From the NCBI RefSeq assembly GCF_033115175.1, contig NC_084830.1, positions 110,448,709 through 110,512,708 on the forward strand: a stretch of DNA of 64,000 bases, in the 5' to 3' direction. This DNA is from Lepus europaeus. Lineage: Eukaryota; Chordata; Mammalia; Lagomorpha; Leporidae. Shown in pieces: positions 11,925 through 22,251 of this stretch. The number at the start of each line of letters is the position of its first letter. Within the stretch, counting starts at the first letter, position 1. The notes under the pieces were generated by a model. It saw only the letters and a program-made list of their open reading frames with translations. It was not told the origin of the DNA and did not search any database. The position numbers and the translations under genes are program-made.

Positions 11925-12030
11925 TGCTGAGACCATCATCAAGCCATTTTATAGATAAGAAAGCTGAGGCTTTTGAGATCACATGGCTGGGAGGTGGAAT
12001 CCAGGTCAGGGTATGGGGTTGAGATTCAGG
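11925..12030 (-). repeat. MIR fragment
   Basis: CCATTTTATAGATAAGAAAG, CTGAGGCTTTTGAGATCACA, TGGAATCCAGGTCAGGG. Confidence 0.65.
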
Positions 12031-12253
12031 CCAGGAGATGAGGCAAAAAGGCAGGCCTAGCAGAGGGGGAGTGACTTGCACTGAGGGTCTGGAACTATGC
12101 TGACCCCCAAACCACACCCACATAGCCACAGGACCTGCCACATACAATCCCAGAGACAGCATGAAACACTTAGAAGCCACCCTCAGTCTCTTGATGTTAG
12201 GAATCTTACATTGCATGGGTCCAGTACCATGGGAATCCCTTATTTATTCTCTC

Positions 12254-12267
<14 letters not shown>

Positions 12268-12285
<18 letters not shown>

Positions 12286-12560
12286 TTTAGAAAACCAGAG
12301 AGACAGACCTCTTCCATCTACCGGTTTGCTCCCCAAATGCCCACAACAGCCAGGGCTGGGCCAAGCTGAAGCCTGAAGCACAGAACTGCAACAGGGTCTT
12401 CCACATCGGTGGCAGGGACCCAAATACTTGAGTCATCACCTGCTACCTCCCAGGGTGTGCCTTAGCAGGAAGCTGGAATTGGGACTCGAATCAGACACTC
12501 TGATACGGGATGCAGGCATCCCAAGCTGCCACTTTACTGATGCACCACATGCCTGCCCCC
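12268..12560 (-). mobile_element. C-repeat SINE, old subfamily
   Basis: T run, GAGAGACAGACCTCTTCCAT, CAGGAAGCTGGAATTGGGAC, ending CACATGCCTGCCCC. Confidence 0.85.
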
Positions 12561-13224
12561 TTTGCCTTTTCTATCTAACTTTGCTCAGTTTGTGCCCATT
12601 GCTCCTCTCCCTTCCTTTCTCCTTTTTCTGCCTCTTATCTCCCCCTCTGAAGGCAGAGTCATTGGGGTTCCCAGGGTCTCTCAATTCCCCCTGCTTTGGC
12701 CGCTGTTCAGGTGGGCCGGAGTGGCCCGGGCTGAACTCCCCTGCCAGGAGCTGCAGGCTGACTATGGGGCAGGAGAGAGGGCTGCCTTCCTTGGTGAGGA
12801 GCGCACCAGGCCCTGTGCACCAGCTGAGATACCCCAGGTCCCTCTTGCTGTAGGTGGAGACCAGGATGCAGCTTCTAGGGCCAAAGAAGAGGGGGAGAGA
12901 GGGAGGCTGAAGATGGCTGGGATTTGAGGAGCAGAAGTCCTGGGGGGGGGGGGGGGGGGTGGAGACAGGATTAGCAGAAGCCAGAGCAGCAACTCCTAGT
13001 GTTGACAGTAAACAGAAGGCGAGTGGCCCAGCCTTCCCCTGGCCCTCAGAGGGGAGGGGAACCATTTATGGGAAACGCCTCCCACCCCAGTCCACATGGG
13101 TTATTAAGGGGAGCGGGGTGGGGCAGGATCCTGTGGGCAGGAGGTGATTTCAAAATTTAGTTTCCCCTCCTTCCTGTAACCTTGGTCGTTTTCAGCACTC
13201 GTGGTTTCATCTTGTCCCCCATTC
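12561..13224. other. Intergenic with an 18-base G run
   Basis: Unique GC-rich sequence. An uninterrupted G18 lies at 12942-12959. The open frames are long only because stop codons are rare in such DNA. Confidence 0.45.
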
Positions 13225-13385
13225 TGTGCACACACAATGGCTTCAGCTCGCGCCTGCACCAGCCCCACTTCCCCAGGTTCAAAGGTCCAGGCTGGGGACC
13301 CAGGATCTACATTTGATCCGACTTCTCAGATGATCCTGGGACCTTCCAGGTATGGAGAGCAAGGACTTCATTCAAAGCCCTGTAT
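13225..13385 (+). mobile_element. MER5-like hAT relic
   Basis: CCCCACTTCCCCAGGTTCAA, GGTCCAGGCTGGGGACCCAG, TCAGATGATCCTGGGACC resemble the MER5-type non-autonomous hAT body. Diverged, with soft boundaries. Confidence 0.5.
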
Positions 13386-14264
13386 TTTACAGAGGGGAGA
13401 CTCCGCGAGCCATGCTGTGTGCACGCTTCAGGACACGAATTGTTTATCCCAGTAGGGCCTGGAGTACTGCCTGGAAGAGGAAAGAACATAGGGTGCTGAT
13501 AGCCCAAGACCTCCCCCTACCTTTTTCAACCTGTGACCTAGAGGAGGAGGGTGAAGGGCTAGAGCTTTGTGTGCTATAAGACAGTAGAGATTGTGTGACA
13601 GCCATTGCCAACTGGCTCTTGCATGAGAGCCGAACAAGAGAGCAGCCACCCAAAGGCAAGGACTAATAACAACCTTAGGAGTGGCTGTCAAAAGCCTTCC
13701 CCTCATATCTAGGCTTTTCGTGGTCCTGGGGAAGCTGAACATCTGAATAAGACAGCGTTCCTGTGTTTGAATCTCTTGTTTCTCACAGTATGGATCCTGG
13801 CCCAGTGGCATTGCATGTCTGTGCAGAAGTATGGAGTCTCAGGCATCCCCCTGCATCTGCTAGATCAGAAGCAGTTTTAACAAGGCCCTGGGGTGGTGAT
13901 TTTTTCACACAGTCAAGCTTGAGGTTCCCTGTTACTCTGTGCCTTGCATGTGAAATAAGAACAGTTGATTCCACAGCAACACGAACTGGCCTAGTGGGTG
14001 AATTTGGATGGGAACCAGTGAGTGTCAAGTGCATTTTTGCAAATCGTACCTTATTGGAAATCCACCAGAGGAGATGGCTAGTTAAAACAGAAACAAGGAC
14101 AGCAGTAGCAGCAAGCATAGATGGCTTGCTTTACAATGTGAAGTGTCCCGATTCCCTCAGGCACTTTAAATTTTTTTAACTAAATTTACTTACATTGAAG
14201 CATGACTGTCCATCTGACATCCCATGCCTGTTGTGTAGTTTGCACTGTTGAGTTCCTGATTGTA
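13386..14264. other. Intergenic, nothing recognised
   Basis: Unique sequence. The overlapping frames of 138 and 111 residues on opposite strands (13763-14179 and 13783-14118) show no family feature, so I do not call a gene. Confidence 0.45.
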
Positions 14265-14400
14265 ACAGGAGCTACACTGAGCATTTTTACATGTTTGACC
14301 TTATGGAATCCTTCCCCAGACTTAGGAGTATTAGGTAAAATTAAGTATTACTCCCATTTAGCAAATGAACAAATTAACATACAGGTAGCATCCCCTGGAA
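14265..14400 (-). repeat. MIR
   Basis: ACTGAGCATTTTTACATGTT, ATTACTCCCATTTAGCAAAT, GAACAAATTAACATACAGGT. Confidence 0.6.
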
Positions 14401-15116
14401 TTTTGCATTTCATCTTGTCTTTTTTTCCTACTATCTTCCACACGCCACCCTGATCGCTGCCAGGCCCCAAGGCTCATTGGATTTCAATGTTGGTTGACTT
14501 CTGATGGTTACAAAGGCTGATGGTTCCATACCTACCAGGTGCCTGGGGAGCCTACTGTGTGCCTGGTGTGCTCTGCTCCAACATGCTTCCAGAACACCTA
14601 TCGTCCTAAACTTTGGAGAAGGTGACTTATCCAGCTAATATGCCTAAGTCTGGAGAAGTCTGGGTGTTGGGAGAACAATTCTCCATGGGAATTCTGTATT
14701 TATACATCTTGCAAGGCAGCTGTCTTTGTTGCAGACTGTCTATTGAAGGGTGTTTACAGAGTGAATAACCTTGGAAAGTAGACAGGTGTATTTACCATTC
14801 CAATTAATAAAGATAGTATCTCCCTTATAAGGGAGATAAGGGTTAGGTGGGTTTACTGCTGATTATAAAATATTTGGGTTCCCTACACTTGGAGTTCCTC
14901 ACATGTAGCAAACCCCTACGCATGTACAAGTGTCACCTGGCCCTCTTCACTTCTTCATCTTGTTAGAAAGCGCAAGGAAAGTGACACAAATATGGAGCTC
15001 CTTCTGCTCACTTTGCTGTGCAGTCGTTTTCGTCTCTGACCCAGGAGTCTTGTATCTTCTTTCTGCCAGCATCCACGAGACTGTAGGTAGTAAAATTATT
15101 AGCGGGAAAGCAGAGT
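14401..15116. other. Intergenic, nothing recognised
   Basis: AT-richer unique sequence. A short palindrome-like TCTCCCTTATAAGGGAGATA occurs near 14820. Confidence 0.45.
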
Positions 15117-15376
15117 GAAATTGGTTCTGTCCCAGTTGCTCCTCTTCCAGTCCAGCTCTCTGCTGTGGCCCAGGAAGGCAATGGAGGATGGCCCAAGTGC
15201 TTGGGCCCTGCACCCGCGTGGGAGACCAGGAGGAAGCACCTGGCTCCTGGCTTCGGATCAGCGCAGCGCGCCGGCTGTAGCAGCCATTTGGGAGTGAACC
15301 AACAGAAGGAAGACCTTTCTCTCTGTCTCTCTCTCTCACTGTCTAACTCTGCCTGTCAAAAAAAAGAAAAAAAAAA
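15117..15376 (+). mobile_element. C-repeat SINE, 5'-truncated
   Basis: Begins inside the element at TTCTGTCCCAGTTGCTCCTC, lacking the first ~75 bp, and ends CTGCCTGTCAAAAA. GAAATTG is repeated at both edges (15117-15123, 15377-15383), so truncation happened at insertion rather than by later deletion. Confidence 0.87.
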
Positions 15377-15383
15377 GAAATTG

Positions 15384-15795
15384 ATTCTTGACACTGAGGT
15401 TCTGGGCTTCATAAAATTAAATATGCGAGCTCTGAAGGACTTGGACCTCATTCCCTCACTAAGGAGGCTAAAGCGTGGTCATGCCAGCGTCGAGTATTAA
15501 AGCAACATACCGCAGTCAGAGGGGCCTTGGTCCCTCTGCTATCTGCCTCCCCACCTACAGCTGTTCTTAACCTCACTGAGACTTCAGGCTTTCCATAAGT
15601 CAAACGGTGCTACAAACTGTTCCTGTTGTTTAGGACTGTTGCAAAGAGAAATGAGATAAGATTCATGAGTAATTGATCTAGAAATGTCACTTTTGCTGTT
15701 ATTGCTATTATGTTATCATTTTTTTAGATTCCAAATTCAGTAGCACTTGCATATGAAATACTAATAAATATTGACTTAGAAAGAGGACTCAGCAG
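15384..15795. other. Intergenic, possible MIR trace
   Basis: A weak forward MIR trace may lie at 15545-15700 (CTTAACCTCACTGAGACTTC). Otherwise unique. Confidence 0.4.
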
Positions 15796-16106
15796 TGGGC
15801 CGGTAGCCCAGCAGTTAGATGCCCACATGTCACATCGTAGTACTTGGATTCAATTCGCAGATTCAACTCCTCATTCCAGCTTCCCACCAGGGCAGACTCC
15901 GGGGAAGCCGTATTGCTGACTCAGGTAATAGGGTTCCTGCCACCCACAAGAGAGACCTGAATTGAGTTCGCAGCTTCTGGCTGCAGCCCCGGCCCAGTCC
16001 TGGCCACTACAGGCAATTGGGGAATGAACAAATGTATGGGAGCTCTCTCTTCTGTCTGTCTGTCTGTCTTCTGTCTCTCTCTCTCTCTTTCCAAAAAGAA
16101 AAGGGA
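15796..16106 (+). mobile_element. C-repeat SINE, old subfamily
   Basis: GTGGGCCGGTAGCCCAGCAG start, ATGCCCACATGTCACATCGT, GGCAATTGGGGAATGAACAA, CTGTCTGTCTGTCTG run, A-rich tail. Confidence 0.87.
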
Positions 16107-16568
16107 CAAAGAGAGAACTCGAATCCAGTGTAAATCAAAGAAATGATGTGTGCTTTTGGTTTTCTTAAAGGAAGGATATCAGCCAAATGGATGTAATAAT
16201 TCGTTAAGCTTAATGGAAACTGTACTCTGATCCTTGATATTTTTATCTGTAAAATGTGCATGATTTAATACACTGCTCAGCAAATTTTTCCATCTGAAAA
16301 TGTTAGCTAACAAAGGAAAATGAACATATATCTTTGGGGGAGCCGACAGCAATCTGAACACAAGGGATAGATTTTCTCTGAAATCTTTTGTGTTTTGTTT
16401 TCCACAATTTTGAGAAACTTGGCATTCTGCTTCATAAAATATCGTTGTCTATTTTAATTGAAAACAATGCTTGAAATTACTTAGCAACAGCAAGTTGTAA
16501 AAATTCTACCCAGATACCACGAGGAGCCTCAGAGATTACAGTATGTGAATTTAAGTAGCAGTCTTGAG
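16107..16568. other. AT-rich intergenic, nothing recognised
   Basis: AT-rich unique sequence with no recognisable element. Confidence 0.45.
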
Positions 16569-16868
16569 TTTTATTTGTTCATTTATTTATTTAAAGGGTA
16601 GAGTTTCAGAGAAATAGAGGCAGAGAGGTTGTCCATCCACTTCTTCACTCCCCAAATGGCTGCAACAGCTGGAGCTGATCCAAAGCCAGGAGCCAGGAGC
16701 TTCTTTAGGGTTTCCCACATGGGTTCAAGGACCCAAGGAATTGGGCCATTTTCTACTGCTTTCTCAGGCCGTAGCAGAGAGCTGGATGGGAAGTGGAGTA
16801 GCTGGATCTCGAACTGGTGCCCATATCTGCAGATAGTGTTTTACTTGCTACACCACAGCACCAGCCCC
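16569..16868 (-). mobile_element. C-repeat SINE
   Basis: TTTATTTGTTCATTTATTTA head, CACTCCCCAAATGGCTGCAA, ending CTACACCACAGCACCAGCCC. It abuts the next SINE in the same orientation. Confidence 0.9.
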
Positions 16869-16876
16869 AGTATTCT

Positions 16877-16927
16877 TTTTTTTTTTTTTAAGATTTATTT
16901 ATTTATTGGAAAATCAGATTTACACAG

Positions 16928-16965
<38 letters not shown>

Positions 16966-17214
16966 ATCTGCTGATTCACTCCCCATTGGCCGCAATGGCC
17001 AGAGCTGTGCAGATCGGAAGCCAGGAGCCAGGAGCTTCTTCCAGGTCTCTCACGTGGGGGCAGGGGCCAAGGACTTGGGCCAACTTCTACTGCTTTCCCA
17101 GACCATGGCAGAGAGCTGGATTGGAAGTGGAACAGCCTGGACTTGAACCGGTGCCCATGTGGGATGCCAGCACAGCAGCGGTGGCTTTACCCACTCCGCC
17201 ACAGCAGCGGCCCC
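16877..17214 (-). mobile_element. C-repeat SINE, complete
   Basis: T run, AAGATTTATTTATTTATTGG, GA tract (about 16935-16961), CTTCTTCCAGGTCTCTCACG, ending CCGCCACAGCAGCGGCCCC. Confidence 0.93.
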
Positions 17215-17597
17215 AACAGCGCCAGTCTTCAGTTTTTGTGTCATTTATTCCTCTTCTTTTTTGTGTGGCTTTGGCAAAGTCACTTTCTTTTGAGTCTCAG
17301 TGTCCTCACTTAAAAATATCAGAATAATGCTAATATTAATTGTAATAGCTTTACTATTTACAATAGGAAGACCTATTTCCTATTTGTAATAGGAAGACAG
17401 CTCCCAACACATGTACCTAGGGGATCACACTCAAACCATCGCATCAATTTAAGAAGATCCTTGTTGAAGGTAGCACAAAGACTTAGGAAAGCTGGGGGAG
17501 GAGAAATTTTGTCAGATATCAAAAATGAAAAGATATGAGGATACTTCTAAAATTTTATGGTTTTATCTTAGCATAAATGTTTGAAATCCATACATAT
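17215..17597. other. AT-rich intergenic
   Basis: Includes a local duplication of AGGAAGACCTATTTCCTATT-type sequence (17360-17400). Otherwise unassigned. Confidence 0.4.
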
Positions 17598-17722
17598 GAG
17601 ATGTTTTCACAAAGTTAATGGAAAATGCATCTTATGAAAAAAAAAACTATGTATGGATTTCAAAATATTTTGCACCCAAAGAAACTTATCTCTTAGTCCC
17701 ATGAGCCTTTTGAAGTACCCTC
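17598..17722 (+). mobile_element. Mariner-like short element (copy 2)
   Basis: Best-preserved plus copy. GAGATGTTTTCACAAAGTTA at the left matches, inverted, CCTTTTGAAGTACCCTC at the right. The core is ATTTTGCACCCAAAGAAACT. 125 bp. Confidence 0.72.
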
Positions 17723-17984
17723 AAAATATGCATGTGAGCTATTCGCTAATCTGACCTGGTAAGACTTTTGCACAACTGGATTTGGCAAGCCCAATACAAG
17801 GTCTAAGAACAAGGCCTAGCATACAGAGGCCTCAGAGGAGCCCCTGGAGATTGATCAAGGAGAGAGAATCTTTATCAGTTAGGCTTGTGTCTCTTCTCTC
17901 CCCACATCCCACCCATGTGCACCAGAACAGCTGTGTTTGTAGCTGTTTTAATTTGAATTCATATTTCCTCAAATTAAAAAAGAA

Positions 17985-18605
17985 ATGAGTCAATGGAGAA
18001 ATGTTCCATGTTCATGGATAGAAAAGCTTAATATTCTCATGATGCCAGCTCTTTGCAGTTTGAGCTGTACATTCAACACGATCCAAATAGAAATCCCAGA
18101 AAGTTTTTTTTTTTTTTTTAGATATCAGCAAACTGATTTTCGTGGAGATGCAAAAGACCAGAACAGTCCGTACAACACTGAAGGACAAGGAAAAAAGTCA
18201 GAGGGTTGACACTACTTAACGTCAGTACTGCCAGTACTTACCGTACTGTCACGACAGTGCAGTATTGCCGAGAAGGTAGACAGATAGATGAATGGAATAG
18301 AATGGAGAGTCCAGAAATAGACCCGTGGAAAAACAGCCAGCTGGTCTTTGACAAAGGGATGCGGACAACACGATGGAGAAAGACAGCCTTCAATGTATGG
18401 TACTAGAAAAATGTGGTAAGCACATGCAAAAGAAAAAAATGAACTTAGACATAAACCTTACATCCTTCACAAAGATTGACTGAATGTTGTCACAGGCCTT
18501 AACGTAAAACACAAAACTAGAAGCTACTAGATGGTAACACAGGAAGAAATCTAGATGATGTTGGCCTTGGTGATGACTTTTTAGTGACAGCACCAAAGGC
18601 ACAGC
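17985..18605 (+). mobile_element. L1 (LINE-1) ORF2 3' fragment
   Basis: DNA matches the end of mammalian L1 ORF2: TTCCATGTTCATGGATAGAA, ATTCAACACGATCCAAATAG, GAATAGAATGGAGAGTCCAG, GGTCTTTGACAAAGGGATGC, AACTAGAAGCTACTAGATGG. Frames are broken, so it is a dead relic. Confidence 0.9.
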
Positions 18606-19078
18606 CGATTTAATAGGCTTCCAGCAAATATTAACTATTTTTAATTCTTATGTGTGTGTGAGACCAAAGATTAAAGAGATTTAATTTTGCTGTTTCGATG
18701 GAATTGCAGATAAGCCTTTTTGTTGTTGTTAAGATTTAAATTATGTTAATGTTGCAAAAAAATGTTTTTGTAATCAAAATGGCCTCTCTCTCCCTTCTCC
18801 CTCCCTCCCTTCTCGTTTAGAAGTGAAGCCAAATGTCAGCTCCTGGAGCCCTTGACTGCCCAGGAGGAGGAAGGAATGAACTAAACACGCCTGGGCCTGG
18901 AGCTATGTCTGGAAGGGTGGGATTGGTAGTTCTTCAGTTGAAAAAATGAGGGCTTTTGTCCAGGAGGAAGAAACAGGGCGGAGGTCTGAATTCAGGCATA
19001 AAGAAACTCCCTCCCACCCTAGCAGACTCAATGTCACAGAGACCCCCCAGGGAGCCTTCCTGGGTCCCTGCAGTTTTC
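18606..19078. other. Intergenic, nothing recognised
   Basis: Possible extension of the L1 at its left end. The remainder is unique, with a CTCCCTCCCTTCTC pyrimidine patch at about 18786-18816. Confidence 0.4.
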
Positions 19079-19144
19079 TTTTCTTTTTAATTAAAATTTT
19101 TTTAAAGATTTATTTATTTGAAAGGCAGAGTTTCAGAGAAGCAG

Positions 19145-19182
<38 letters not shown>

Positions 19183-19240
19183 TCTCTAGGTTTCTCTCTC
19201 TCACTGTCTAACTCCGCCTGTCAAAAAAAAAAAAAAAGAG
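19079..19240. mobile_element. Composite of two inverted SINE tails
   Basis: The left half is a minus-strand SINE tail (TTTAAAGATTTATTTATTTG, then AAAGGCAGAGTTTCAGAG) running into a GA tract. The right half is a plus-strand tail of the other subfamily (TTTCTCTCTCTCACTGTCTA, then CTGCCTGTC-type sequence and A15). Both outer ends are 3' tails and neither body is present. Confidence 0.8.
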
Positions 19241-19255
19241 CAATCATAATGCTTC

Positions 19256-19425
19256 AGTTTTTATTTATTTACTCAAAAGGCAGAGAGAGAGAGAGAGAGA
19301 GCGAGTGAGCGAGCTCCCATCCTCTGTTTCACCCCTCAAATGCCCACAATGTTGGGTCTGCAGTCAGGAACTCAATCTGGGTCTTTTATGAGGGGATCAG
19401 GGCCCAAGTACAAAAGCATCATCTT
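19256..19425 (-). mobile_element. Old C-repeat SINE, left part (split)
   Basis: TTTATTTATTTACTCAAAAG head, GA tract with GAGCGAGTGAGC, CAAATGCCCACAATGTTGGG. Interrupted at 19426 by a younger SINE and resumes at 19779. Confidence 0.85.
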
Positions 19426-19778
19426 TTTAAAATTTATTTGCTTATTTATTTTATTTTATTTTTTTGACAGGCGGAGTGGAGAGTGAGAGAGAGATACAGA
19501 GAGAAAGGTCTTCCTTTACCGTTGGTTCACCCTCCAATGGCCGATGCGGCCAGCACACCGCGCTGATCCGAAGGCAGGAGCCTGGTGCTTCTCCTGGTCT
19601 CCCATGCGGGTCAGGGTCCAACCACTTGGGCCATCCTGCACTGCACTCCCGGGCCATAGCAGAGAGCTGGACTGGAAGAGGGGCAACCAGGATAGAATCC
19701 AGCGCCCCAACCGGGAGTAGAACCCAGTGTGCCGGCGCCGCAGGCGGAGGATTAGCCTATTGAGCCGCGACGTCGGCC
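19426..19778 (-). mobile_element. C-repeat SINE inserted in an older SINE
   Basis: Complete copy of the CTGCCTGT-tail subfamily in reverse, ending GAGCCGCGACGTCGGCC. Flanked by AAGCATCATCTT (19414-19425) and AAGCGTCATCTT (19779-19790), a 12-bp target duplication with one mismatch. Confidence 0.95.
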
Positions 19779-19905
19779 AAGCGTCATCTTCTCAGGGAGG
19801 TAGAATTAGAAGTGGAGCTGTGGCCTGAACCCAGGAACTGTGACAGGGCATGGAGGCAACCCAAAGGCCTCTTAACCTCCAGGCTCAGTACCTGGTCCCA
19901 GCAGA
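19779..19905 (-). mobile_element. Old C-repeat SINE, right part (split)
   Basis: Continues the element at 19256: AGAATTAGAAGTGGAGCTGT, GGCCTGAACCCAGGAACTGT, CTTAACCTCCAGGCTCAGTA. Confidence 0.75.
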
Positions 19906-20404
19906 ATGCCCCGGTATGCCTGTTTCTAAGAAGTAAGAAATGATTTTTGAGTTCTGCTAGAGAGAAAATGAGCGCTCAAGATTCCGACAAGCCCAGTGAG
20001 CGAGGAGTCGTCAGTCTGAAGCAAGTGCTGACTTTTTTCTCCTTTAAACTAATGTTCAAAGACTGGCTGAAACAAATTTAGCAACTGGATACATCCATGC
20101 GCAAAGGAGGCGTTCCTCTCATCAGGAGCAGGAAGTTTGGGAAAAGCCAAGTGAGGTCAGCAGGTCTGACCCCATTCAGGGTAGAATTAAAGTTGAGCAG
20201 CAGAGGATCCTGTGGGAGGGTCTTCCTCTCACACCAAAACAGACAACTATCATTCAGAACAAGCAAATTTCTAGAAAATGTTGCATAGATGTCCATAGAA
20301 CAAACCTATCAAAGAAGCTTGGATTTCAAGAAGAAAACCTAGATTGGTGTATTTCCTAATTTATTTAAAAATTTCTGCGAAGCTGTAACCCACCTCATCT
20401 TGGC
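19906..20404. other. Intergenic, nothing recognised
   Basis: Unique sequence with no gene or repeat call. Confidence 0.45.
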
Positions 20405-20535
20405 TCTTGGGAGAGCAGGGTTCAAACTCCAGTTCGTCTACCTGCTCATTGCTGACCTACGGCAGCGTTTGAGCCTCACTGAGCCTCAGTCCTCTTGCAG
20501 AGCCAGTGGGAAATGTGCCATCTCTTGGGAGGACC
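20405..20535 (+). repeat. MIR
   Basis: GGGTTCAAACTCCAGTTCGT, then GAGCCTCACTGAGCCTCAGT and CAGTGGGAAATG. Confidence 0.6.
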
Positions 20536-20864
20536 ATGGTGTGCAAAAAATGGGGTAAACCTAATTGCTGTCAGTCACCAAAAAAATGTTCCCTGCGTGT
20601 CAGATATACAGCATCTCAACTTCATTACTTCAGCACTGTCACCATGATCATGGTGTCAGCTTGTGTGCATACGAGAGGCTCTGAATGAACAGGTGTAGCA
20701 GTGCCATTTATGTCGGTACTATCATTTTTATTTCAGGAGCTGTGCACACCTCCTGGGCCTAGGGTAGGAGGTAGCTTCTCTGAGTCATATCTCCACCCAT
20801 CCCAGAAAGGCCTGAACGATTCGGCCCTATTGGAATCATCCTCTAAGACACACATAGGCGTTCT

Positions 20865-21212
20865 TTCTTTTTTTCCTTTTTTTTTAAAAAGATTTATTTC
20901 TTCATTTGAAAGGCAGAGTTACAGAGACACAGAAGCAGAGAGAGAGTCTTCCATCCGCTGGTTCACTCCCCAGTTGGCTGCAATGGCCAGAGCAGCACCG
21001 ATACGAAGCCAGAAGCCAGGAGCCAGGAGCTTCTTCCGGGTCTCCCATGCGGGTGCAGGGGCCCAAGGACTTGGGCCATCTTCTACTGCTTTCCCAGGCC
21101 ATAGCAGGGAGCTGGATTGGAAGCGGAGTAGCTGGAACTCGAATCAGCACCCATATAGGATGCCAGCACTGCAGGCAGTGGATTTACCTGCTGTGCCATA
21201 ATGCTGGTCCCT
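20865..21212 (-). mobile_element. C-repeat SINE with target duplication
   Basis: T-rich head, GATTTATTTCTTCATTTGAA, ending GCCATAATGCTGGTCCC. Flanks CACATAGGCGTTCT (20851-20864) and CACATAGGCTTTCT (21213-21226) differ at one base. Confidence 0.95.
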
Positions 21213-21255
21213 CACATAGGCTTTCTGGTCTAGATATTCTAATCTTTCAATATGT

Positions 21256-21573
21256 TCGGGCCGGTACTACAGCATAGTGAGTTAAAATGTGGATAAGGGC
21301 GTGGATTCGTGCCCCAGCTCTTCCACTTCCAATTCAGCTCCCTGCTAATGCACTTGAGAATGCAGCTGATGGTGGCCCAAGTACTTGGGTCCCTGTCACC
21401 CATGTGGGAGACCCAGATGGAGTTCCAGGCTGCTGGCTTCGGCCTGACCTAAGCTTAGCTGTTGCAGCCATTTGTGGAGTGAACCAGCAGGTGGAAGATC
21501 TGTGTGTGTGTGTGTGTGTCTCCCTCTCTCTCTGTAACTCTGCTGTTTAAATAAATAAATCTTAAAAAAAATA
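21256..21573 (+). mobile_element. C-repeat SINE with TG microsatellite
   Basis: CGGGCCGGTACTACAGCATA start, a TG repeat (about 21501-21519) ahead of the CT stretch, and a TTTAAATAAATAAATC tail. Confidence 0.9.
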
Positions 21574-22034
21574 TATTGGGGGCAGATAAGCTTCTGGCTG
21601 TCACTAAGAGTCTAACATTGGCAGCTGGTGGGCAAGATCTAGGTATGTGAGGGACAGTCCCGCACCCCCAGATTTCAGGAACACTCTCTACCCAGACATC
21701 CTGAGGGTAGTGGGGGTGGCAGAGGAGGGAAACCAGTTGGAAAGCAGTGTGCTCAGTATGGACCCACGGAACTGTATTATGAATGCTCAGGTGAGTCTGA
21801 AACAGCCCCAGGAGTTAGTGCTGGTAACTCCGGGCAACAGGATTATGGGAGCTGTAATGTATTCTTTTTTGCACTCTGCATATCTATATTTTAAAATGTT
21901 TTTTTCTCAAAGACCGCATGTGATATGTATAATGTGATAAGTAAAAAATGGTTATTTTTCCTTTCAGATTTTTTTCCTCCTAAAGACACAGGTACTACTG
22001 ATAAGAGTGGACACAGTGGACAGAGTCACATATG
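21574..22034. other. Intergenic, nothing recognised
   Basis: Short unique stretch between two plus-strand SINEs. A gene signature is absent. Confidence 0.4.
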
Positions 22035-22251
22035 GGGGCCGTTACTGTGGAGTTATGGTGCAAGTCCCTCTGCTTCTGATCCAGCTCCTGGCTACTGCAC
22101 CTGACCCCCCGTGGAATTCCTCCTGGCTCTTGGTTTCAGCCTGGCCCAGTCCCAGCTACTGGGGGCATTCCCGGAATGAGGGAGCAGACGAAAGGTCTCT
22201 GTCTCTCTCTCTGTCCTTCTGCCTTTCAAATGAACAGATAAATAAATAAAT
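22035..22251 (+). mobile_element. C-repeat SINE, shortened
   Basis: TCCCTCTGCTTCTGATCCAG, CCTGGCTCTTGGTTTCAGCC, CTGCCTTTCAAATGAACAGA tail. The central module is deleted. Confidence 0.83.

Noticed and set aside
16629-17327. 232-residue plus-strand open frame
   Set aside because: It spans two adjacent reverse SINEs and their GA microsatellite (an RERERE run). Not a gene.
17985-18605. L1 ORF2 fragment as a functional reverse transcriptase gene
   Set aside because: Only the 3' end of ORF2 is present and the frame is broken by stops, so it is a relic.
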